From the NCBI GenBank assembly GCA_007570785.1, contig ML664161.1, positions 7,469,035 through 7,533,034 of the forward strand: 64,000 bases of DNA. Reading direction: 5' to 3'. This document shows, in pieces, positions 55,615 to 64,000 of the stretch. Positions within the stretch are counted from its first letter, which is position 1, and each line of letters opens with the position of its first letter. A model generated the notes under the pieces. The model worked only from the letters and a program-made list of their open reading frames with translations. It had not been told where the DNA came from and ran no database searches. The stretch is from Antilocapra americana. Its lineage: Eukaryota > Chordata > Mammalia > Artiodactyla > Antilocapridae. The position numbers were made by a program, and so were the translations under genes.

Positions 55615-56689
55615 TTCTGGAAAATAACTGACTGGATTGACAAAAAAAAAAGAAAACTCAATAGCTGGACTGTGGTAATAGTTTATTGAATTATTCCAGA
55701 GATTCCAGAGGTTTATAAGATACTTACCTTTCTTAATATGTATACAAATTAAGTTAAAACATCAAGTAAATGCTTGATCTGTATTTTAAACAAATTGGAA
55801 GTCTATAGCCCAGTTCTCTTAACTACACCACAAAAACTATTGTTTGATTTGCTATTTTGGCAAAGCTCGCTACATTTTCCTTAATGAAGTTATTCTTCAG
55901 ACAGATCCTATTGAGCTAAAAATGCAGAATTAAATTCTGGTTTATCCTCTAAAATCCTATGGAAAATTTAAATGGCCAAACTTCAGAATAGCTCATTCAA
56001 AAGCTGTCTAAAAGGTATAAAGCTATAAGACATAGCTAAATTAAGTGAAAAATTTCTTCCACTGGATATTTTATTCAAGAACATAATTTAATGATCGGCC
56101 ATGTCCATGAGCTGGTCCCTTTATCAATTGCCTCTGAAAAACCCCAGTTGGAGTATCTATCCCCAGTCTGCATCTGCTCATCCCAGAATCTCACTTCTTG
56201 TTGCTAGGATACCACTTCTTTATGATGTCAACCTATTGGAATATTAAAAATCTATTTCTAATCAACTTTTTACTCTGTATGGCTTTAGGAAAAGAAGAAA
56301 GCAAGGTCCATGCACACATAAAAGAGCTTCCAAAATGAATTTAAATCTCTGGTAATAATTCTAAACTAATTTTTAATTAAATAATTGAAAAATCTGACTT
56401 TATCATTAAAATTGCAAATGTTAGCCTTTTGTATTAGCTTGTCCGTAAGTGGGAGGGGATGTCATATCACAGAATCCTTTCCTTCCTTCTAAAATGGCTG
56501 ACTTTTTTTTTCTCTCTCTCCCTCAAAGATAAAACCTCCAGGGTACAGACAAAGTCCTCCTTTAGAAGAGATTCATTTTCTTCTTATTTCTTAGGACTCC
56601 CTGATTCAAAACTAAAAACTGAAACAATCTGTTTTCCTGGCTTCTAAGACTGACAGACGAGAAGGTTTAAAAAGTTGGTATTATTCAGC
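55615..56689. other. Unassigned AT-rich stretch
   Basis: A run at about 55629-55638. No repeat family or exon recognised. Confidence 0.45.
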
Positions 56690-56835
56690 TTATTTTTATT
56701 CCAATTGATTAAATTCAGTGACATGTATTGAACAGCTTCTATGCACAGTCACTGTTACTAACCAATGTGGAGAGTGTAGAGATGAATTGGCAACAGTCAC
56801 CATCTTCAAGACAGTCATAGATTAATGAAGAAACG
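56690..56835 (-). mobile_element. L2 3' end
   Basis: Antisense L2: gtgacatgtattgaacagc, ttctatgcacagtcactgtt, gaattggcaacagtcacca. Confidence 0.55.
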
Positions 56836-57635
56836 CACAGTATCCAGTGTCAGTCTCTGAGGAGCTGGGACTGAGTCACTCCAGGCCCAGCGGGTGGAGT
56901 GCCCTGGGGTCAGCAGAAACAGAACCTGCACTGGGCAGGTATTGATCCAAAGAAGCAAGTCAGTATGCAGCACTGTCGTATTAGAGAAGCACCAGAGTAA
57001 CAGCAGCAAGCTGGTCTCCAGACAAGAGAGAAGCCGATGTGTGAAACCAGACCCACAGGACAGGGCACAGCTGGGCCCTCCTAGGTGCTGCCCGTGGCCT
57101 CTGCCCTGGGCACTGACTGAGGGGGCTGGGAAAGGAGACTAGGAGCCAACCCTGACTCACTGATACTGTGGGTGGGGCGACTCTATGTGATGGGAGACGA
57201 GCTGGGGTTCAAGAAGGCTTTGCGAACAGCCTGAGAGCTAAACTGCCCCACCACCTGACTTTCACCTCGGCTCATTGTAGAATCTCTGGCCCTGCCACTC
57301 CTGGCCTGTCACTGCGTAAATGGATCTTGAGTTTTTGAAGCCCCAGTAGATGCATGATTAATTGAAATTTTAGGCCTTTTTGATGCCCCACCCCCCAGTC
57401 ATGATATCCATCCCACAACAGGGATAGTCTCCTTACAACTCATCCAGTAGTCTCTGGCTTTTTTACACCCTTCCCTCCGGTCCAAGCCCACCCAGCTCCC
57501 GCTCCTGGTTGTGGATATTTTGTCTATCTATTGCTACATTTAAACTTGACCTTAAATTTATCTTTTTAAAAAAAAAATTTTAAATGTAGACTAAAGTCTT
57601 CATTGAATTTGTTAAAATATTGCTTCTGCTTTACT
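56836..57635. other. Unassigned, moderately GC-rich stretch
   Basis: Richest in GC between about 56870 and 57180. The frame 56894-57142 has no domain, and no CpG island-like density is evident. Confidence 0.45.
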
Positions 57636-57755
57636 TTTTGGTTTTTTGGCCACAAGGTATGTAGGATTTTAGCTTCTGGATCAGGGATCAAGCTGGCACC
57701 CTCTGTATTGGAAAGTGAAATCTTAACCACTGAACGGCCAAGGAAATCCCTCAGA
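57636..57755 (-). mobile_element. CHR-type SINE
   Basis: Antisense SINE: ttttttggccacaaggtatg, ggatcagggatcaagctgg, cttaaccactgaacggcca, ggaaatccc. Confidence 0.8.
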
Positions 57756-57779
57756 TCTACCTTACATTTAGTAGCTTAA

Positions 57780-58215
57780 ATCATCAACCATTTTAGATAC
57801 CTCGTTCTTTTGTAGGTCAGGAATTTGAGCAGCATTTGGCTGGACAAGTCTTCTGTTCCACTGGGGCTACTTGGTGGTATTCAGCTAGCAGCTGGGCTAG
57901 ATTAGAGAGACCAAGACAACTGGAAGGCTGGCTCAGGGTGTCTTCTCTTCATTGCACATAGTCTCAGGGCCTCTGCATATGATTCCCCAGCAAGTTAGTC
58001 ATATTTGCTACATGTGATCCAAGGACTGCAAGAAAGCACAATAGAAGCTGTTAGTCCTTTTAAAGGTTAAGCCTGGCACTGGCACAGCATCACTCCTGCC
58101 ATATTCTATTGCTCAAAGCAATTACAGGGCAGGCTGGATTCAAAGATAAAGGGGACAGACTCTAACTCTTACTGGGAGAAGTGTCAGGGAACTTCCGTCA
58201 AATTTGTGAAGGTTC
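57780..58215. mobile_element. Possible ancient LTR-like repeat
   Basis: taggtcaggaatttgagcag, ggaaggctggctcagggtg, tgccatattctattgctcaa and gcaattacagggcaggctgg resemble, in order, an old mammalian LTR I cannot name. Confidence 0.35.
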
Positions 58216-58318
58216 CCATATGTCCCACTGCCAACGGTGTTCAGATTATGGCCACAGACATCTTAAATGAAGCACTTTAATCCACATCTTGTTATTTCTG
58301 ATTTGAGAATCATCAGTT

Positions 58319-58507
58319 AGAAATGGAATGCTGGGGGACTTCCCTGGTGGCCTAGTGGATAAGACTCTGCACTTCTACTGCAGGGGGGCACAGGGTTCAG
58401 TTCTTAGTTGGGGAACTAAGATCTTGCATGCCACACGGTGCAGCCAAAATTTAAAACCAACAAAGAGAAGCAAACAAACAAAAAAAAAAACCAGAAATGG
58501 AATGCTG
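58319..58507 (+). mobile_element. CHR-type SINE with perfect 15-bp TSD
   Basis: SINE 58334-58492 with an A-rich tail; agaaatggaatgctg repeats perfectly at 58319-58333 and 58493-58507. The frame 58328-58546 is SINE sequence. Confidence 0.95.
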
Positions 58508-59215
58508 AGAATCCTAGCAGCGAGACCGACACTGGCACACAGCTAGGGTATCCACAAGCTTTGCTCTTTAGTTGCCCCACTTGTCCCTAGACCACTGTGC
58601 ACGGTGAGGTCTCAGGCTAAAGCATCCTTTTCCCTTCCAGGCATTAACGTCTGAGTCCCTCACACAAGGAGGGTTATAAATCACAAACATGAGATTGGAT
58701 TTTGCAACAGAACTGGTGCTGAAAATCCTTTGGCAGTGACTCCTTCTCGCCTTGTCTATTTTTTTTTTTCAGAGGAGCATCTGTCAGGGGGTTGGGGTGT
58801 CCTTCTGTGCTTCTGTTTGTTTCTCTCCTGGTTAAGGCCACGCCACTGCACCCCAGGCTGGCTGTGATCATCCTGGAGCTATTCCAGGAGCCCGTGTCCA
58901 GGCCTTATGCTCAAGGTTGCAAGAGGGTAAAACCAGCATATAGAGATTCTCCTGGAAAAGTCCTGTGGACTGTGTCCAGGAGACCCTCCTACTGAATTCC
59001 ACTTTCTAGAGATGATTCTGCTGGTGAGGTTCCAGCTCCCACGTGATTTGTCACTCCAGAAGGCACTCATGCCATCTGTGTAAAATTGCCCAACTGAAGC
59101 ACAGAGGGATAGAGTACATTGTGGGGAGAGGATTTTAAAGGACTCTGGACATACTACTGAATAATGTATGTTACTTTTATGCACATCTTTAAAGTAGAAA
59201 AATAATAGGCATCAT
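58508..59215. other. Unassigned non-coding stretch
   Basis: Opposed frames (58674-58871, 58792-58995, 58879-59184) without domains; T run at about 58760-58770. Confidence 0.45.
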
Positions 59216-59362
59216 TTGCAGCACTCACACACACAAAGCACTTCTGCAGTTTAATCTCATGGGAACCTCACTTGGTACTTTGTGAAGTGGGGCCTATCGT
59301 GCAGGTGATGAAGTTCAGACCACACATCAAGGTCTGCTTAAGGTCACCCAGGTCTTTTGTAA
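59216..59362 (+). mobile_element. MIR SINE
   Basis: cagtttaatctcatgggaac, aggtgatgaagttcagacc, cttaaggtcacccaggtc follow the MIR core. Confidence 0.68.
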
Positions 59363-59368
59363 CCAAAG

Positions 59369-59512
59369 TATACATCATGGGGACTTCCCTGGTAATCCAG
59401 TAGTTAAGACTCTGTGTTTTGCGCAGAGGACAATGTTTGAGTCCCTGGTAGGGGAACTAAGATTCTACATACTGCATGGTACAGCCAAAAAAAAAAAAAA
59501 TTATACATAATG
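59369..59512 (+). mobile_element. CHR-type SINE
   Basis: SINE 59380-59501 with a 14-A tail. TSD tatacatcatg (59369-59379) and tatacataatg (59502-59512), one change. Confidence 0.93.
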
Positions 59513-59561
59513 ACTTTAAAGTAGATAAAAGATAATTTTCTCTTTTTACTGTTTAATAGAA

Positions 59562-59660
59562 GCCTGTGCATCATAATGAAGAGCAGCTCCCACTCATTGC
59601 AACTAGAGAAAGCTGGGGCACAGCAATGAAGACCCAGCGCATCCAAAAAAAAAAAAAACC
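59562..59660 (+). mobile_element. CHR-type SINE 3' part
   Basis: 5'-truncated: gaagagcagctcccactc, caactagagaaagctgggg, gcaatgaagacccagcgcat and a 14-A tail. Confidence 0.8.
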
Positions 59661-62124
59661 CAAAAGGTGCCCTGAGGAAACAAAAGCTAAAGGACATTTA
59701 CCTTCAAGAGGAAGGTGATTGATTGAAGGATAAATAACAGATTCAAAGAGCTGAGGCCCTCCAACTGCAGAACACCTCAGCTGGGACTGACAACTTGCCT
59801 GCTGGAGAGGTGTCCAGATGGCTGTGGCCTCCTTGTTCACAAACCCTTATCCCTCCTCTCCCTCTGAGGCCTGATGAGCAACTATTCCTGGGATCCCATG
59901 GGGCTTGGCCATGGGCTGATGGTCCAATCTACTTATGCCCCCAGAGTACCTTCACAATAAACCCATTATTTAAAATGGATTTAGGGTCTATTTGTAGTGA
60001 AAACTCACAAGCATATTTCTTACAAATCAAACATAAGATGAGGAAAACATCAATGCTCTTATAAGCCTGATTTATTATTATAAGGCTCCATGCCATTGTG
60101 ACAAGAGAGACTTCAGACAACACACATTAAAGAAGTGATCATTTTTATACCTTTTACTTAGCTACTCTAGTGATGCCACTAACAAGATCACGTCACCAGA
60201 ATCAAGCCTCTATTTTCAACGCAGAGCCCAGGAGAGTGTTCTATATATAGGGCACATTCAATTAATGTTAGCCACTGCAGGTGATAGAAAATATTGACTA
60301 TATAATCTACCAGAAATTATAAATCAAGGGTGATACCACCCTCTCAAAGGGCACCTGAAACCTAAAAGTGTCAAAGGGACACTTTTACTTGTCATTAGCT
60401 TCTTTTGTTGGCACTAAATGGGAAAGACTCGAGAATGCTAAAATTCCTGCTCACTACAGTCCCACACAATGAAGAATTAATCTGATAGGAATGTATATCC
60501 TACTACCTTTAAGAAACACTAGACCATCACACATATGCACGTGGTAACCAAACTAAAAACTGCAATCTGTGGCTTGATCCATGGTCAGACAACAGAACAG
60601 CATATTTTTTTAAACCATGATTATTCCAGAAAATTCATTTACTTGCTAATTTGGCTCTAGACCAGTCCCAGGGCTTTTATTTGGCCTCTGTCATGAAAGA
60701 TAGCAAACCCCCTTCCAGGACTAGAGACAAGAAGACAGGTTTGTCTAGATACGAAAAGAAAACGTATTTTGTTTAGCAGTTTGTTAGCTCAGTTTATTAC
60801 TTGTGAATGCTGTCTCCTGGTATGCAGGCCTCCATTTGCCCTGTGACCCAGGTCCTACGTAAGTTAGGGGTAGGCCCACCCACACACTGATCTGCTAGTC
60901 TGGGTATAACTAAAAATAAATAAATAAAGCCCATCATAAGACTCAGAAAAATAATAATTGCCTTTACTTTGTATAACTTGTCTACTATTTAAATTATGTT
61001 CTCCCTAGGGAAACTGTGGAAAGGATCTCTTTTCCAGATCACATAGGCAGATAACCTCACATTCAGACTGGGGGACCTGTAGTTTTGTTTTGAAGGTTTG
61101 TACATTTTTCAGAGGCTCCTTGGGAGTCTATGCCTCTGCTTTTTAAATGTCTGCCTCCCATCCTAATTTGAGAAAACTAGTGTCTTTGTTCACAAGTGAA
61201 CAACATGTTCCCTTCTGTTTGATGAAATAGCTGCATGACAAACATGGTTCCTTTTATCACCCATACATTAAAGTACACAGATTGAAAATCTAATCATTGC
61301 CTTGTTTTTTATTGGCATTAAGAAAAGTTTCTCAAATAAATTAAAGCTTGCTAACATTTCTATCAGATGGTAGGAGGGGAAACATTTTTTTCCCCTCTGG
61401 CTGGTGACCAGAAATGTCAATTTCAATTCTGTTTCAAACTCAGAGCAAATTTTTCTTTATGTCAGGTTAAAGCTTTTATTTCTATTTTCCTCCTCTGATC
61501 ACCTTGAAGGTAAATAAAACAATGTGATTAAATTTTCTTTCTTTGCTCTAAGACTTAATTCATAGATACTTCTCCTACTTCTTTAAAAAGCACCTAAAAT
61601 AACTTTCTCTTTTTCTCAAAAATCTTAACTGTAGCTTCTACTCAATAATCACCTTAAAAACACAGAAGTCATGTGTTGTTATGACAACTGCTCACTTGAT
61701 TTCAAACTGACTTTGCAGTGCAAATGTGACTATTTCCTATTGCCTTAAAGTTGGGGAAAAAAAAAAAAGGTGCCACGTCTCTGGTCTGTAGGTCAAAGTC
61801 AGAGCGCTAGATTAGAATTCAGGAAACAGCTCAGACACCAGCTTGATATGGAATCCCCTGGACTCTAGCCTCTTCCTCAGAGCAAGAGACTTACTTGTGT
61901 GGGGTCACCTCCAGCTCAGAAGGTCTATAATTCTGCAAGTTAACCTCTCCAGCCTGAAGGAAATCTATAGAAAGTTTCAGAGGCTCAGTCTAGGGTATAT
62001 ATCAGGGAAACAGCTGTTTTTCTCCTGTATTACTCTCCAAGAAAGAGGTAGAGTGGGAATGAGATAAATCCAGAACTAGATGATTTTACCATAGAATCTC
62101 TTGGAAGCAGAGATTTCCTAATGT
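59661..62124. other. Long unassigned, repeat-poor stretch
   Basis: 2.5 kb with only minor low-complexity tracts (aaataaataaataaa at about 60914-60928, A run near 61756). The frame 59795-60064 has no domain. Confidence 0.45.
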
Positions 62125-62460
62125 TATGAACTACTTACATATGCCCTACATGCCAGAAACTGTTCTAAGAGTTTTACTGGGTTGGCCAAAAAGTTCTTTT
62201 GAGTTTTCCCACAAGATCTTCTGACCTTTTGGAAAACTACGAATGAACTTTTGGGCCAATCTAATATATGGATTAACTCATTTAATCCTCACCACAACCC
62301 TATTAAGTGGACAACAGTATTGCATTACCAGCTCACAAAAACAGAAATTGATGTAACTGATGCTAGGTGACTTATTTAAGAACATCCCATTGTCAGTGGT
62401 GGCACTGGGAGTTGAACCCAACTTGACATGTGATTCCAGAGTCCAGGTACCACAGTAATC
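62125..62460 (+). mobile_element. MIR SINE split by a mariner MITE
   Basis: Left part to about 62174 (catgccagaaactgttctaag), right part from 62267 (actcatttaatcctcaccac, ctaggtgacttatttaagaac, gggagttgaacccaacttg). Confidence 0.8.
62175..62266. mobile_element. Mariner-type MITE
   Basis: Imperfect inverted ends ctgggttggccaaaaagttc at left and gaacttttgggccaatctaa at right enclose about 88 bp; TA at 62175-62176 and 62265-62266. No transposase is present. Confidence 0.88.
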
Positions 62461-63336
62461 ACTTTCCTCCTATAAACAAGTAGACTGGAGTAGGAGGAAA
62501 TGTAGATCTGGAGTCTCATTGTGTTGAAATCCTGAGTCCACCATGCCCTAGTTCTATTATCTCAGGGACTGACACCCTCTTACAACTCCAGCTATCTATC
62601 AGCAAGATCTGTCTTCAAAGGCTGGTGGTAAGGTTTTAACTAGATAATGCATGAAGAAAAATTTTATAAACCTTAGAGCCTTAAGCAAACAGTAACAATG
62701 ACTCTATCTTTGGTAGATAATACTTAAAAGTAGCAGTTTCATTAACCAAGCTTAAAGTCATAAGCTAAAAAGATAGGCTGTAAAAATATAGACTTCAATT
62801 TCTTTTTTGAGGGAGGAGAAGATATGACAGCCAAGGATAGAGAAAAATCATGCATTTTAGGGGCAGTGAATCTTCCCAAGAGCCTAAAATAACACTGCTT
62901 TGCCTGAACCAAAATAAGAGATAAAATGGCTTCCAAGTCACATCTTTCAAATCATCTCAGTGCCATTAAATGAATTTGGACAGGACCCATGGATCAGTGC
63001 AATGGGATGAGACTCAATCAAAAGCCTGACTCAAGACTTATAAGACTCTAAGTGACGAAACACAAAAACATCCAACACTTGGCTTGGCCTGGCTTCCTGG
63101 TGGTCAGCTCCTCTCTTGACCCTCAAACTCACCCCAGAAACATCCTGTTAGTTGGCTTGTTAGAGTCAGGGAACCTTCAGCAGGCATTCTTCCATCTTCC
63201 CTTCTTTCTTCGTTTTCTTTCCCAGGAGTCCCAATGATTCAATCTGTTTTTCTTTCCACTTCAAGATTGTCCATTTTATCTCCTACTCTGTCTTTGAGCT
63301 TCTTCTTCTCTTCAGAGAAGAGAAATGCTGTGGGTA
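62461..63336. other. Unassigned non-coding stretch
   Basis: No repeat or exon recognised; frames at 62742-62936 and 63052-63237 have no domains. Confidence 0.45.
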
Positions 63337-63634
63337 CTTCCCTGATGGTCCAGTAGTTAAGAGTTCACTTCACTTGTCAATGTAGGGGACCTGGGTTCAA
63401 TCCCTGGTCTGGGAAGATTCCACATGCTGTGGGGCAGCTAAGGCTATGTGCTACAACTACTGGGGCCCGTGTGCCCCAGAGCCCGTGCTCCCTAACAAGA
63501 GAAGGCACTGCAATGCAAAGCCCATGTGCTGCAACTAGAGAGTAGCCCTCCCTTGCTGTAACTAGAGAAAGCCCATGAACAGCAGTGAAGACCCAATGCA
63601 GCCAAAAATATATTAATTAATTTAAAAAAAAAAA
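63337..63634 (+). mobile_element. CHR-type SINE, long form
   Basis: Nearly complete: acttccctgatggtccagtag, gttcaatccctggtctggga, then several gctgcaactagag... units and a terminal A run. Confidence 0.9.
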
Positions 63635-64000
63635 GAACCCTGTGACAGAGGACATATTCTCCCAAGCCTTCCTTTCCTTTCTCATCCTCAAAGTAAACAT
63701 TTAGGCCTCTTTCATCTTGAGAATCTGAACACTAAGCGGAGAAGTAGTCATGGGTAACAAACAGATCTTAAAATTAGCTCATGTTCCATCGTCACTTCCT
63801 GCTTCTTCCTGTTTCCCAAATGTGCGGGAACCTGCCCAGAGAGTTCACTTCCCAAAGACAGCACATGCTAAACTGGACAATGCATCTCAGGCCAGTTCTG
63901 CAAAGATTCTGGGCCCTGCAAGCCACTTCCAAGATTTCATTTCAAATGCCAACTCCTTATCTACTTTCCAGGTAGATGGCTTTAATTTCTTCTACATAAG
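63635..64000. other. Unassigned end of window
   Basis: No repeat recognised. The frame 63781-63975 has no domain. Confidence 0.45.

Overview
This 64 kb window is nuclear DNA of a ruminant, most likely a bovid, but I cannot name the species. The diagnosis rests on the repeats: many Bov-tA SINEs (tRNA-Glu-like head fused to a BovB-derived body), BovB (RTE-type) LINE copies, CHR-type tRNA-derived SINEs typical of cetartiodactyls, ruminant L1 3' ends and ruminant-type ERV LTRs, on a background of mammal-wide MIR, L2, L1M, MaLR, Tigger, MER5 and mariner relics. I found no host protein-coding exon, no functional RNA gene, no CRISPR array and no operon-like structure. The longest open frames belong to transposon remnants. 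The window reads as intergenic or deep-intronic sequence.

Layout. 1-9.3 kb: an L1 3' end cut by the window edge, a 5'-truncated BovB, Bov-tA copies, an L2 interrupted by an L1, and an L1M interrupted by a SINE fragment. 9.3-12.5 kb: the main landmark, a nearly full-length BovB in two head-to-head halves with one target-site duplication (TSD), the signature of twin-primed retrotransposition. 12.5-24.6 kb: MIR, MLT1, BovB and Bov-tA copies between unassigned stretches. 24.7-26.3 kb: an L1M split by a Tigger-like DNA transposon that itself carries a Bov-tA. 26.5-35 kb: L2, MIR, MER5, L1 and SINEs. 35.1-35.5 kb: an unidentified insert with a 17-bp direct repeat and an A tail. 35.9-37.1 kb: a class II ERV-type LTR. 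39.5-41.4 kb: a MaLR LTR plus internal remnant, split by a second LTR in the opposite direction. 42 kb: a short L1 with a perfect 16-bp TSD. 46.5-52.6 kb: a dense nest, with an old L1 holding SINEs and a MaLR LTR that itself holds a BovB piece, then a Tigger, then an MLT1 LTR split by a ruminant ERV solo LTR. 52.6-64 kb: L2, a composite L1M, several CHR SINEs, and a MIR split by a mariner MITE.

How the parts relate. There are no cooperating genes. The informative relations are order-of-insertion relations (which element interrupts which) and TSDs, from which a relative history can be read: MIR, L2 and L1M first, then MaLR, Tigger and mariner, then BovB, L1, Bov-tA, CHR SINEs and ERV LTRs. I did not find a new biological system. 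The most unusual structures are the twin-primed BovB, a roughly 50-bp patch of Tigger sequence inside a MaLR LTR 0.8 kb from a Tigger copy, and the unidentified insert near 35.2-35.5 kb. Family names come from recalled consensus sequences, not a database search; subfamily names are deliberately loose.
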